NCBI GenBank assembly: GCA_963707905.1
Contig: CAVPSA010000018.1
Coordinates: 124,001-188,000, forward strand
Reading direction: 5' to 3'
DNA length: 64,000 nt
From: DASXKD01 sp963707905
GTDB taxonomy: Bacteria > Actinomycetota > Actinomycetes > Streptosporangiales > Streptosporangiaceae
This document shows, piece after piece, positions 47,854 through 56,940 of the stretch. Each line of letters begins with the position of its first letter. Positions within the stretch are counted from its first letter, which is position 1. The notes beneath the pieces were generated by a model. It made no database searches and was not told where the DNA came from. It saw nothing but the letters and a program-made list of their open reading frames with translations. The translations under genes were made by a program, and so were the position numbers.

Positions 47854-48224
47854 GCCTGCTGCTGGACACGCACGTCGTCTTGTGGTGGCTCACTGACGAT
47901 TCGACGCTCACGGATGACATCAAGAGCAAGCTTGACCATGAGCCTGATGTCTACGTGAGTACCGCGACCATCTGGGAAGTGGCCATCAAGCAGGCGATTG
48001 GCAAGCTTGCTGAGCCCGTTGGTCTCCCAGAACTGATCCGTGACTGCGGATTCCGGGAACTGCCGATCAGGCATGACCATGCGGTCACGGCCGCACGACT
48101 GCCCATGATCCACCGGGATCCCTTCGACAGGATGCTGGTTGCCCAGGCGGCCTGCGAGGACCTGACCCTCGTCACGAGAGACCCACACTGCCAGAAATAC
48201 GACATCGCAGTCCTCCCAGCGTGA
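47850..48224 (+). CDS. VapC-type PIN-domain toxin
   Basis: The 124-residue PIN ribonuclease opens SLLLDTHVVLWWL (first Asp, residue 6) and has STATIWEVAIKQAIGKL (Glu about 42). DPFDRMLVAQAACEDLTLVTRD carries the other acidic residues. These residues bind the metal used to cut RNA. It follows and overlaps the antitoxin. Confidence 0.9.
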   Translation: MSLLLDTHVVLWWLTDDSTLTDDIKSKLDHEPDVYVSTATIWEVAIKQAIGKLAEPVGLPELIRDCGFRELPIRHDHAVTAARLPMIHRDPFDRMLVAQAACEDLTLVTRDPHCQKYDIAVLPA

Positions 48225-48267
48225 GGCGTATCGAGTTGGCGAGGTAGCCGCACGGACCCAGAGGCAT

Positions 48268-48533
48268 CTAGCCCGGCTGGTCTCCGCCCGAAGTCAGCGA
48301 GGCCGCAACGAAGGTGCCCCGGCCGTGGATGGTCACGATCAGGCTCTGCTCGCGGAGGACTTGCATCGCGTGCCGCACGGTGACGTAGGCAACGCCGTAT
48401 TCGTCTCGCGAGCGCTCGTTCGGCAGGGGAGCTTCCTGGTGATCTCGCCGGCCCTGATCCTGCGGGCAACGTCGTTGGCTACCTGGACATAGGCATGCTC
48501 ACGCCCGAAGGGATCCACCGGTCGTGCGGGCAC
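48268..48533 (-). pseudogene. GntR-type DNA-binding regulator, frameshifted
   Basis: The first frame gives AYVQVANDVARRIRAGEITR, then KLP, the start of a GntR winged helix. After a one-base shift near 48425-48435 another frame continues NERSRDEYGVAYVTVRHAMQ and VLREQSLIVTIHGRGTFVAA to a stop at 48268. Joined, they give a DNA-binding domain of about 88 residues without an effector domain. The linker (NERSRDEYG) is also one residue shorter than in typical members. Confidence 0.65.
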
Positions 48534-48607
48534 ATGATCAACATAGACATGCCATAAGCTGCGAAAACTTCGACTAGCTCTAAGAGCTTCTATGAGCTAT
48601 TATTCAG

Positions 48608-48844
48608 TCATGCGAGCAAGGCGACATTGAGCGACTGCGTGAGGAACATCCGCTGTGGCGGATCGGCTCGGTCTGGGCGTCCGCGGCCAGCGGTCCGGAC
48701 GCCAGGAGGCTGACCGCCTCGCGGGATGGCATCCAGGTGCACGCCTGGACGGCCGAACGGCTCTCCGCGTGCATCGCCTACGAGGAGGAGCGGAACGGCT
48801 GGCCGGCCGGACAGGCCGGGCCCGCGGTCAGGCGATCCTGGTGA
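48608..48844 (+). pseudogene. Small unknown protein without a start codon
   Basis: An open frame encodes GDIERLREEHPLWRIGSVWA, then ASGPDARRLTASRDGIQVHA, and AYEEERNGWPAG before TGA. It looks like the small actinomycete proteins that often accompany GntR or XRE regulators. No ATG, GTG or TTG precedes the conserved part in frame. An ATG at 48609 is in another frame, so a shift near 48620 probably broke the gene. It is divergent from the GntR remnant. Confidence 0.45.
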
Positions 48845-49325
48845 TGACCGTCGTGCAGGGCCCGGTGACCCCGGTGGCCTCGCTCTGCAGGCACAGCCGC
48901 GCCGCGGCGGCCAGGCCCGGCTTCCCGGTCACCTTGGTGGTGATCACGAACGAGGCGGATTGCCCGTGCCCTACGGTGCCGGGCTCGCACCGGGAGCCGT
49001 CCGGGTTGATGGCCGAGCCGTCGGCGACGACGCACAGCGGCACGCCGGTCCCCGTGACGCCGGTCAGCTTCTCCAGGACCAGGTCCTCGCCGTCCACCTT
49101 CGATCCCTTGTTGGTCTCGGTGAAGCCGAACGTGAGCACCTGGCCGATCTGGATGAGCTTGACCCCGCCCACCGCGGAGCCCTTCAGTACGAACGATGGT
49201 GCCGCCGCCGCGGGCTGGGCGGGAGCCTGAGCCGCGCTTGTCAGTACCGTGACGAGAGGGCCGGCGACCAGCACGGAACCCAGGATCAAGGCGAGCCGGC
49301 GCACGTTCTTCGGGAGAGTAGCCAT
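48828..49325 (-). CDS. Secreted protein of unknown function
   Basis: The 165 residues comprise a signal peptide (VRRLALILGSVLVAGPLVTVL, probable cut after TSAAQA). A compact beta-rich domain follows, with VLTFGFTETNKGSKVDGEDL and four cysteines, two of them in LCVVADGS and SRCEPG. No family recognised. ATG 49325 is used because earlier in-frame sequence overlaps the divergent YCII gene. Confidence 0.75.
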   Translation of the reverse strand: MATLPKNVRRLALILGSVLVAGPLVTVLTSAAQAPAQPAAAAPSFVLKGSAVGGVKLIQIGQVLTFGFTETNKGSKVDGEDLVLEKLTGVTGTGVPLCVVADGSAINPDGSRCEPGTVGHGQSASFVITTKVTGKPGLAAAARLCLQSEATGVTGPCTTVITRIA

Positions 49326-49460
49326 GGCTGACGGTAACGCTCCGCGGGATCGTGGCCCAGGCCCGGATTTCTCCGCAAGACCGCCCGAGCGGATGTCGAT
49401 ACCGGCCGGGGGCGTTCGTGTAGCAGGTGAGAGGCCCACCATCAGCAGGAGGAGCACACG

Positions 49461-49814
49461 ATGAAGCAGTACCTGATCAGCGTCTACCAGCCCGACGGGC
49501 CGGCCCCGCCGCCGGAGATCCTGGACAAGATAATGGCCGACATCGAGGCGATCCGCGCCGAACTCAAGGACGCCGGGTGCTGGGTCTTCAGCGGGGGCCT
49601 GCACGGCCCGAGCACCGCGACCGTGCTGCGGCCCAAGGACGGCGACGTGCTCGTCACCGACGGCCCGTTCGCCGAGGGCAAGGAGCACCTGGGCGGCTTC
49701 ACCATCCTCAAGGCCCCGGATCTGGACGCGGCGCTGGCGTGGGGACGCCGCTATGCACAGGCGACCACGCTGCCCATCGAGGTGCGCCCGTTCCAGGGCG
49801 AAGCCGAGGACTGA
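49461..49814 (+). CDS. YCII-related protein
   Basis: This 117-residue protein starts MKQYLISVYQPDGPAPPPEI and has VTDGPFAEGKEHLGGFTILK and ALAWGRRYA, the DGPF/YCII domain pattern. It precedes an ECF sigma factor gene with a TGATG overlap. This pairing is characteristic of the ECF42-type sigma factors. Its exact role in signalling is not established. Confidence 0.9.
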   Translation: MKQYLISVYQPDGPAPPPEILDKIMADIEAIRAELKDAGCWVFSGGLHGPSTATVLRPKDGDVLVTDGPFAEGKEHLGGFTILKAPDLDAALAWGRRYAQATTLPIEVRPFQGEAED

Positions 49815-51046
49815 TGCCCGGCACGCCGGCCCCGTCGGCCGCGGAGATCGAAGACGTCTTCCGCGCCGAGTACGGCCGCGCGGTCGCCGTCCTGACCCGC
49901 ACCTTCGGCGACCTCGACATCGCCGAAGATGCGGTACAGGACGCGTTCGCCGTCGCCGTGCAGCGGTGGCCGTCCGGCGGCCTGCCGCCGAGCCCGGCCG
50001 GCTGGATCATCACCACGGCCCGCAACCGGGCCATCGACCGCCTCCGCCGTGAGGCGTCCCGTGAGGACCGGCACGCCCAGGCTGCCCTGCTGCACGCCCG
50101 TGGCGACCCCGCAGAGGAGGGCCCCGTGCGCGACGACCGGCTGCGCCTGATCTTCACCTGCTGCCACCCGGCGCTCGCCCGGGCCGCCCAGGTCGCGCTG
50201 ACCCTGCGGCTGCTTGGCGGGCTCACCACGGCGCAGATCTCCCACGCCTTCCTGGTGCCGGAGCCGACCATGGCGCAGCGGCTGGTCCGGGCCAAGGGGA
50301 AGATCCGCGACGCGCGAATCCCGTACCGGGTCCCGGCCGAGGCCGACCTTCCCGACCGGCTGCGCGCCGTGCTCGCCGTCCTCTACCTCATTTTCAACGA
50401 GGGCTACACGGCAAGCTCGGGGGCGGCGCTCGTCCGCGAAGACCTGTGCGCCGAGGCGATCCGGCTGGCGCGGCTGCTGGCCGAACTGATGCCGGACGAG
50501 CCCGAGGCGCTGGGACTGCTCGCGCTGATGCTGCTCACCGACGCACGCCGGGCCGCGCGCAGCAACGCCGCGGGCGGCCTGGTGCTGCTCGCCGACCAGG
50601 ACCGGGACCGCTGGGACCTGGCCCTCATCGCCGAAGGCCAGGGCCTGGTCCGCCGGTGCCTGCGGCGGGACCAGCCAGGCCCGTACCAGATCCAGGCGGC
50701 GATCCAGGCCGTGCACAGTGATGCGGCGACTGCGGCGGACACCGACTGGCGGCAGATCGTGCTGCTGTACGACCAGCTCATGGCCATCACGCCGAGCCCG
50801 GTGGTGGCCCTCAATAGGGCCGTCGCGGTGGCCGAGGTTGACGGCCCGGAAGCCGCACTGGCCCTGGCGGATCGTATTGCACTTGAAGACTTCTATCTCT
50901 TTCATGCCATCCGCGCCGACCTGCTGCGCCGCCTCGGCCGCGACGGCGAGGCGGCGCGGGCCTACCGGGCGGCCATCGAGCAAGCCGGGAACGCCGCGGA
51001 GCGGGACTTCCTTGAGCGCCGGCTGCAGGGGCTCACCACGCGCTGA
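49814..51046 (+). CDS. ECF42-type RNA polymerase sigma factor
   Basis: In the 410-residue protein, sigma region 2 (VFRAEYGRAVAVLTRTFGDL, DIAEDAVQDAFAVAVQRW, then ITTARNRAIDRLRR) and region 4 (VALTLRLLGGLTTAQISHAF, VPEPTMAQRLVRAKGKI) are followed by a long C-terminal TPR-like domain. The extra domain includes LYLIFNEGYTASSGA and SPVVALNRAVAVAE. Such factors lack an anti-sigma factor and are linked with YCII proteins, as here. Confidence 0.92.
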   Translation: MPGTPAPSAAEIEDVFRAEYGRAVAVLTRTFGDLDIAEDAVQDAFAVAVQRWPSGGLPPSPAGWIITTARNRAIDRLRREASREDRHAQAALLHARGDPAEEGPVRDDRLRLIFTCCHPALARAAQVALTLRLLGGLTTAQISHAFLVPEPTMAQRLVRAKGKIRDARIPYRVPAEADLPDRLRAVLAVLYLIFNEGYTASSGAALVREDLCAEAIRLARLLAELMPDEPEALGLLALMLLTDARRAARSNAAGGLVLLADQDRDRWDLALIAEGQGLVRRCLRRDQPGPYQIQAAIQAVHSDAATAADTDWRQIVLLYDQLMAITPSPVVALNRAVAVAEVDGPEAALALADRIALEDFYLFHAIRADLLRRLGRDGEAARAYRAAIEQAGNAAERDFLERRLQGLTTR

Positions 51047-51086
51047 CCGGCCGGGCGGCCGCCATCGATGGGGCCGCCCGGCCGGT
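51046..51086. terminator. Bidirectional hairpin terminator
   Basis: ACCGGCCGGGCGGCC (51046-51060) pairs with GGCCGCCCGGCCGGT (51072-51086), a perfect 15-bp stem with an 11-base loop. It lies between the convergent sigma factor and secreted protein genes. Confidence 0.8.
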
Positions 51087-51101
51087 GCGGGCGCGGGCCG
51101 G

Positions 51102-51851
51102 TCAGGGCGCCCAGGTGTCCGCGAAGGTCGAGTGGGCCGGTGACGAGAACGTGTTCAGCGGGCCCGCCACGGTGTGCGGGCTGCCCGGCTGGGTCAGCTT
51201 GTCGGTGTTCCAGGCCGCGTTCGCGAGGCCGCCGCTAATTCCGCTGCCGTCGATGACGACGATGTTGCTGAAGTGCACGACCGTGAATTCGGCGGGCGCG
51301 ATCCCTGACGGTGAGCCCGCGGTCACTTCGGCCGAGGAGTTCAGGCACGCGGCACAGGTCTTGGTCACGGTGAAGCTCTTCCCGGACGTGAGGTCGTGGA
51401 CGGACAGCGTGTAAACGCCAGCGTCGGCGGTGACGCTGGCCGTCACCGTGTCGCCGGGGCTCGGGTGGAACGTGGGCACAAGGGCCGCCGGGTACATCCG
51501 GTAGAACGCGGTGTAGAACGGCACCGCGTTCACGCAGGCCTCGCTGACGCCCACCGTTTCGGCCGTGCTGTCGGTGATCCCGTCGAGGCCGGCCCGCGTC
51601 TGGGCGGTGGCGTTCTGGGCGGAACAAGTCACGCCCGGGACGGTGAAGATGGCCTGGACATGGATGAACTCCTTCGCGCCGCCCGCCTTGGGCACCGCGG
51701 CATAGCCGGACGCGATGGGGGACACGAGGGTGATGGCCGGGATGCCGGGAACTGCCGGCCCGGCCGGGCTGGCGGACGCCAGGCCCGGTGTTGCGCCCAG
51801 GATGGCGGCGGCGGCCCCGGCGGCGACCGCTAGTCTTCCGAACCTGTACAT
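51102..51851 (-). CDS. Secreted G1-family (eqolisin-like) peptidase homologue
   Basis: The 249 residues begin with a signal peptide (RLAVAAGAAAAILGATPGLA, then SAS). The rest follows the beta-sandwich pattern of G1 glutamic peptidases: AGLDGITDSTAETVGVSEAC, FYTAFYRMYPA, SPGDTVTASVTAD, CLNSSAEVTAGSPSG and FTVVHFSN. By eye the Glu of the SSAE motif matches the catalytic Glu. The position of the catalytic Gln (E-Q-x-G in relatives) reads E-T-V-G. The protein may therefore be inactive or use another residue. The shorter ATG start gives an intact signal peptide. Confidence 0.6.
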   Translation of the reverse strand: MYRFGRLAVAAGAAAAILGATPGLASASPAGPAVPGIPAITLVSPIASGYAAVPKAGGAKEFIHVQAIFTVPGVTCSAQNATAQTRAGLDGITDSTAETVGVSEACVNAVPFYTAFYRMYPAALVPTFHPSPGDTVTASVTADAGVYTLSVHDLTSGKSFTVTKTCAACLNSSAEVTAGSPSGIAPAEFTVVHFSNIVVIDGSGISGGLANAAWNTDKLTQPGSPHTVAGPLNTFSSPAHSTFADTWAP

Positions 51852-52005
51852 GAAACCAACCCCGTTCTGGCTTCGAGTTGCCACAGCTTTCGGCACCGAT
51901 CATGCGCGCGCGCAGGGCCGCGACGAATCCGGGAAACCCGCAATGTTTCGCGGCCGGGCCGCAGCCGGCGCCGCTGCGGGGGCCGCAGCCAGGCCAGGGC
52001 CGGGG

Positions 52006-54852
52006 TCAGGCCGGTGGGCCGGGGTCAGCCGGCGGCGGAGGCAGGCCGCTTGCCCAGGCCCGGGCCAGCTCGCTGCGGGAGCGGACGCCGAGTTTGCGGT
52101 AGACGGCGGACAGGTGCGCCTCCACGGTCCGCAGCCCCATGTAAAGCTCGACGGCGACTTCCCGGTTGGTGTGCCCTGCCGCGACCAGGCCCGCCACCTG
52201 GCGTTCCGCCTCGGTCATGCCGGGCCCGTCGACCCGGCTGGTGCCGAGCCTGGCCAGCTCCGCGGTGGCCCGCTCCGCCCAGGGAACGGCCCCCAGCCGG
52301 GTGAACAGGACCAGGGCCGCCGTCACGTGGTCCCGCGCCGCCACCTTGCGGCGGGCGCGGCGGGCCACCTCCCCGGCGGCCAGGTGCGTGCGGGCCAGTT
52401 CGGCGGGCATCTCCAGCCGTTCGTGCGCGGCGAACGCCAGCCGCAGCGCGGCGGACGCCGCCTCCTGGTCACCGCGGGCCGACATCAGCAGCGCACGGCA
52501 GCGGCCCGCGCTGGCCAGTGCCCACGCCCGGTCCAGGCGCTGCGCGCGTTCCTCCAGGGAAACCAGCAGTGCCTCCGCGGCCGCGAGGTCGCCGAGCCGG
52601 ATCAGCGATTCGATGTCGTCGGGGAGCGGCCGCAGCGCCAGCCAGCCGGGATCGATCATCTCCCGGCCGGCCGTCGCCGCGGTGACCAGCGCCAGGATCG
52701 CGTGGGCGGCGGCGGGGTCCCCCGCGGCAAGCTCGGCCAGGCCGAGCGCGTGGCTGCCGAGCAGCGCGGGGTAGTAGACGCCGGAGCGCAAGCCCTCGTC
52801 GATCGCCGCGCCGGCCTCGGCGCGGGCCTCGTCCAGGGGACCGCGGAAGGCCCGGATCATCGCCCGGGCGGCGTGCATGCACGCCGTGCCCGTGATGGCG
52901 CCCGAGGCGAGGGCGACGCGGTAGCCGTGGTCGGCGTATTCCCCGGCGCGATCGTAGTTCCCCGCCCAGGTCTCCAGCTCCGCGATGGGCATGGCGACGA
53001 ACGGCAGGTCGGTCTCGGCGCCCTGCTCGATCGCGTCGGCGTACTCGGCGGCCAGCAGGTCCCGTGCTCCGGCCAGGTCATCGCCGCTGCGCAGGACGTG
53101 GCTGGCCACCACCCGCGGCCGAAGCTCCATCGGCACCCGTGCGGCCTGCTGATGCGCACGCACGGCCCGGCCGATCAGGTCGCGGTCGACGCCGTGCCCC
53201 ATGACGAAGTCGGCCAGCGCACGGAAGGCGCTCAGTTGTGCGATCAGCCCCTGGTCACCGAGCCGCTGCGCGGTCTCGAGGGCGGCCAGAAAGTGCTCGA
53301 CCGGCTCCGTGCTGAAGTTCTCGGTGCTGACCCCAAGCAGGAAGCCCAGGTCGCGGTGGATCAGCGCGCTGAGGGCCGTGCCTGGCTCCGCCTCCGCGAG
53401 CGCCTGGCGGATCAGCGGGAGGGCGGCGGCGCCGCTCTCGAAGTAGCCGGCGACCCTGGCCCTGTGGTGCAGTGCGGCAGCGCGCAGCGGCCCGGGACCG
53501 GTCAGCCGGATTGCCTGGTCCAGCAGCTCGCGGGCACCCTCGGGGTCGAAGGCGGCCAGGTGGAGCCGGCCCGCGTCGGTCAGCCGCGCGGCCCGGGTGG
53601 CCGGATGGCCGTCCGGGGTGAGCCGCAGTGCCAGGTCGGCGAGTTCGGCACCGGCGACGGCGGCGCCCCGGAGGCAGGCATCCTCGGCGGCCGTGGCGAG
53701 CCGGTCAGCCAGGTGCCCGTCCGGCCCCGAGGCCGCCAGGGCCAGGTGGCGCACCTGGCCCTCGGCCGCGCCGGTGACCGCCGCCAGGCGCCGGTGGGCC
53801 TGCTGGCGCCGCCGCTGCGTGGCGCTGGAGTAGTGCACGGAACGGAGCAACGGGTGCGTGAACCGGACGCGGTCCCCGGTGATCTGGAGCACGCCCGCCG
53901 CCTCGGCGGACTCCAGCCCCTCCTGGGCATCCTGATCGTCACCGCAGGCGGCCAGGACCACCTCGACCGTCGGCGCCGCGGCTGCCGCCGCAAGGAGCGC
54001 GACCTCGCCGCCGGCCGGGGTGAGCGCCTGCAGTCGGCGCTGCACCAGCGGCAGCAGCGAACCGGGCACCGGAAGCGGCTGCCTGGCTCCGTGCCGATCG
54101 CCCCGGGCGCCCATCGCCGTCGCCAGTTCCATTGCGAAGTAAGGGTTTCCGCCCGACGCCTCGTGCACCTCGACCACCTCGGGCCAGCTGGCTGGCGGTC
54201 CGCCCTTGGCACGCAGGATGGTGTCAAGGGCCTCGGCGGAAAGCGGCCCCACCGTCACGGCCTCCAGGCGCCCGGGCGGGAACCATCGCTGCACGAGTGG
54301 CACCAGGCTGGGCTGGTCTCCGGTGGCGGCCGTCGCCAGCAGGCCTGCGGGCTGGGTGGCGAGCCGGCGCTGCGCGTACTCAAGCACCGCGGCCGAGGCC
54401 CGGTCCAGCCACGGCAGGTCGTCCACGCCGACGATCACCGGGGCGGCCTCCGCCAGATCCCGGATCACGCCGAGGAAGGCGACCGCGACCGCCCGCTGGT
54501 CGGGCGGCTCGGGCCCCGGTTCGGCACGCAGCAGGGCCACATCGAGCGCGCGCCGCTGCGGGCCCGGCAGCCTGCCGAGCACGGAGTCCGGCACCGGCTC
54601 CAGCAGATCCCCCAGCGCCGAGAAGCTGAGCGCGGCCTCCGGCCGGACCGGGCGGCAGGTGAGCACCTGCCAGCCCCGGCGCCGGGCCTGGTCGATCCCG
54701 GCCGACCACAGCGTCGTCTTGCCGATGCCGGCCTCGCCCTCGAACAGCAGCGCTGCCGGGTGGCTGGCCACCTCGTCAAGGAACCGGCCGATCCGGGCCA
54801 GTTCGGTGGCGCGGCCGGCTAGCCCCGCGTCAGCGCCGGCACACCGCTCCAC
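52006..54852 (-). CDS. Large LuxR-family (LAL/MalT-like) regulator
   Basis: The 948 residues comprise an N-terminal AAA+ ATPase (Walker A FEGEAGIGKTTLW near residue 38; VIVGVDDLPWLDRASA as Walker B) and a long TPR-like middle. The C-terminal LuxR helix-turn-helix is TEAERQVAGLVAAGHTNREV, then LYMGLRTVEAHLSAVYRKLG (about 880-925). Such proteins sense a ligand or protein and activate secondary metabolism or sugar use. The GTG start gives the usual short N-terminus. No target can be assigned. Confidence 0.92.
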   Translation of the reverse strand: MERCAGADAGLAGRATELARIGRFLDEVASHPAALLFEGEAGIGKTTLWSAGIDQARRRGWQVLTCRPVRPEAALSFSALGDLLEPVPDSVLGRLPGPQRRALDVALLRAEPGPEPPDQRAVAVAFLGVIRDLAEAAPVIVGVDDLPWLDRASAAVLEYAQRRLATQPAGLLATAATGDQPSLVPLVQRWFPPGRLEAVTVGPLSAEALDTILRAKGGPPASWPEVVEVHEASGGNPYFAMELATAMGARGDRHGARQPLPVPGSLLPLVQRRLQALTPAGGEVALLAAAAAAPTVEVVLAACGDDQDAQEGLESAEAAGVLQITGDRVRFTHPLLRSVHYSSATQRRRQQAHRRLAAVTGAAEGQVRHLALAASGPDGHLADRLATAAEDACLRGAAVAGAELADLALRLTPDGHPATRAARLTDAGRLHLAAFDPEGARELLDQAIRLTGPGPLRAAALHHRARVAGYFESGAAALPLIRQALAEAEPGTALSALIHRDLGFLLGVSTENFSTEPVEHFLAALETAQRLGDQGLIAQLSAFRALADFVMGHGVDRDLIGRAVRAHQQAARVPMELRPRVVASHVLRSGDDLAGARDLLAAEYADAIEQGAETDLPFVAMPIAELETWAGNYDRAGEYADHGYRVALASGAITGTACMHAARAMIRAFRGPLDEARAEAGAAIDEGLRSGVYYPALLGSHALGLAELAAGDPAAAHAILALVTAATAGREMIDPGWLALRPLPDDIESLIRLGDLAAAEALLVSLEERAQRLDRAWALASAGRCRALLMSARGDQEAASAALRLAFAAHERLEMPAELARTHLAAGEVARRARRKVAARDHVTAALVLFTRLGAVPWAERATAELARLGTSRVDGPGMTEAERQVAGLVAAGHTNREVAVELYMGLRTVEAHLSAVYRKLGVRSRSELARAWASGLPPPPADPGPPA

Positions 54853-55046
54853 GCCACACCCCCAGGCTCACCCAGGCCAGGCCATCCAGTTTCGTCATTA
54901 TGGGAGAGAAACAGGGGGTTTCGGATATATCCGCCGCGGCGTGCCCGCCGGTTGCGGCGGCCGCCGCGGACCAGGCATGCGGCTGCGGGCACCGTGGCGC
55001 CCGGGCCCGATCAGAAAACCCGTTGACATGCCCTACAGTGACGCCC

Positions 55047-55406
55047 GTGAGCCCTCGCAGAGCCCGGCGCCTGCCGGCCGGCATGCCGCGCCGGCCGCGC
55101 GGCGGGCTGCCACCCGCGCGGCCCGGGGGCGAGGGAGAAGACGACGCGGAGGCCCCGGCCCTGCGGCTCGGCCCGGAGCGGATCGAGTCGGGGCCTGACG
55201 GGGACTGGGTGGTCCGGGCCATGCCGGGCGAGGCGACCGTGAAGATGTACCGGTGCCCCGGCTGTGACCAGGAGATCCAGCCCGGAACCGCGCACCTGGT
55301 CGTGTGGCCCGCCTACACGCCCGGGCTGGCGGAGCGCAGGCACTGGCACCGGCCGTGCTGGGACAGGCGGCAGCGCCGCCGCGCACCCGGCCGGCCCGGC
55401 AGGTAA
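55047..55406 (+). CDS. Conserved actinobacterial protein with CxxC and HxxxC motif
   Basis: In the 119-residue protein a basic disordered N-terminus is followed by ERIESGPDGDWVVRAMPGEA, KMYRCPGCDQEIQPGTAHLV and RRHWHRPCWDRR. The CPGC and HWHRPC residues could bind zinc. Similar short proteins occur before hydrolase genes in other actinomycetes. GTG 55047 is chosen as the start of the basic segment; the open frame runs further upstream without conservation. An alpha/beta hydrolase follows after 8 bases. Confidence 0.7.
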   Translation: MSPRRARRLPAGMPRRPRGGLPPARPGGEGEDDAEAPALRLGPERIESGPDGDWVVRAMPGEATVKMYRCPGCDQEIQPGTAHLVVWPAYTPGLAERRHWHRPCWDRRQRRRAPGRPGR

Positions 55407-55414
55407 GGAGCACC

Positions 55415-56134
55415 GTGACAGACATCAGGGCCGCCACCGTGCTGCCCGCGCGGCGCGAGGACATCACCGTGCAGACCGCCGACGGCCTGGCCCTGGTCGG
55501 GGAGATCGCCCGGCCGCTCAGCAGGGATCCGGTGGCCACCCTGCTGTGCCTGCACCCGCTGCCCACGCACGGCGGGATGATGGACAGCCACATCCTGCGC
55601 AAGGCGTCCTACCGCCTGCCCGCGCTGGCGGACCTGGCCGTGGTCAGGTTCAACACCCGGGGCACCGAGTCGGATCGCGGCCGCAGCGAGGGGGAGTTCG
55701 GCGACGGCCTGGCCGAACGGAACGACGTGGCCGCGGCGATCGCCTGGTGCGTGGCCGCCGGCCTGCCCAGGCTATGGCTGCTTGGCTGGTCGTTCGGCAC
55801 CGAACTCGCGCTGCAGTGGGGGAACGACCCGGCGGTGGAGGGCGCGATCCTGCTGTCGCCACCGCTGCGCCGGGCCGGCGATGCCGAACTGGACGCCTGG
55901 GCTGCCTCAGGCAAGCCGTTGCTCGTGCTGGTGCCCGAGTTCGACGACTACCTCCGGCCGGACGAGGCGCGGGCCAGATTCGCCCGGGTGCCGAAGGCCG
56001 AGGTGATCGCCGGGGAACGGGCCAAGCACCTGTGGGTGGGGGAGCCCGCGGTGCGTACTGTTCTGGGTGAGATCGTGCGCCGGGTGAACCCGGCTGCGTG
56101 GCCGCTGCCAACCGAGTGGGAGGACCTACGGTGA
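55415..56134 (+). CDS. Alpha/beta hydrolase
   Basis: The 239-residue hydrolase has the oxyanion-region LLCLHPLPTHGGMMDSHIL and VVRFNTRGTESDRGRSEGEF. The nucleophile elbow is LLGWSFGTELALQW (Ser about 126). LVLVPEFDDYLRPDEAR carries the Asp, and a late His (GERAKHLWVGE) completes the triad. It resembles the small dienelactone-hydrolase-like proteins. Its stop overlaps the SDR start (GTGA), so the two are coupled. Confidence 0.85.
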   Translation: MTDIRAATVLPARREDITVQTADGLALVGEIARPLSRDPVATLLCLHPLPTHGGMMDSHILRKASYRLPALADLAVVRFNTRGTESDRGRSEGEFGDGLAERNDVAAAIAWCVAAGLPRLWLLGWSFGTELALQWGNDPAVEGAILLSPPLRRAGDAELDAWAASGKPLLVLVPEFDDYLRPDEARARFARVPKAEVIAGERAKHLWVGEPAVRTVLGEIVRRVNPAAWPLPTEWEDLR

Positions 56135-56895
56135 CCCTTTTCGATCTGAGCGGTAAGAAGGCATTGATCACCGGGGCCTCCCGTGGCATTGGGCAGGAGA
56201 TCGCGGTCGCCTTCGCTGAGGCAGGAGCCGACCTCGCGCTGGTGGCGCGCAGCGAGGACGGGCTCGCGACCACCGCCGGGAAGGCTGCGGGTTACGGGCG
56301 TGAGGCGTTCGTGATCCAGGCGGACGTGACCGACCAGGAAGCCGTGGACGGCGCCGTCGCCGCGGCGATCGAGCGCCTCGGCCAGGTGGACATCGTGGTC
56401 AACAACGCCGGCGGGTCCAACTTTGTGGCCCCGTTCATGGACCTGCGGGTGCCGGGCTGGGACAAGCTGATGCGGCTCAACCTGACCTCTGCCGTGTACG
56501 TGTGCCACGCGATCGGGCCGCACCTGGCCGAGCGCGGGCACGGCTCGGTCATCAACGTGGCCTCGGTCGCGGGCCTGGCCGCCTCGCCGTTCCTGTCGCC
56601 CTACGGGGCGGCCAAGGCCGGGCTGATCTCGCTCACCAAGACGCTGGCCGTGGAGTGGGCGCCGCTGGGCATCCGGGTCAACGCCCTGTGCCCCGGCTGG
56701 ACCGCGACCGAGCTCAGCCGCTACCTGTGGGAGGACGAGACGACGGGGAAGGCGACCATCGCCACGGTGCCCATGCAGCGGTGGGGCCGCGCGGCCGAGA
56801 TGGCCGGGCCCGCAGTCTTCCTGGCCAGCGACGCCTCCTCCTACATGACCGGCCAGGCCCTAGTCGTCGACGGCGGCCAAACCACAATGGCCTAA
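56131..56895 (+). CDS. Short-chain dehydrogenase/reductase
   Basis: The 254-residue protein has the NAD(P)-binding ALITGASRGIGQEIAVAFAE (about 10-29), NNAGG (about 90), the catalytic Ser in VINVASVAGL, Tyr-x-x-x-Lys in SPYGAAKAGL and the C-terminal LASDASSYMTGQALVVDGGQ. These are typical of the FabG/glucose-dehydrogenase-like SDR group. The substrate is unknown. Confidence 0.9.
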   Translation: MTLFDLSGKKALITGASRGIGQEIAVAFAEAGADLALVARSEDGLATTAGKAAGYGREAFVIQADVTDQEAVDGAVAAAIERLGQVDIVVNNAGGSNFVAPFMDLRVPGWDKLMRLNLTSAVYVCHAIGPHLAERGHGSVINVASVAGLAASPFLSPYGAAKAGLISLTKTLAVEWAPLGIRVNALCPGWTATELSRYLWEDETTGKATIATVPMQRWGRAAEMAGPAVFLASDASSYMTGQALVVDGGQTTMA

Positions 56896-56940
56896 CACCC
56901 CCCACCCCCCGCACCCCCCCGCACCGGCCCACCCCCCGCC

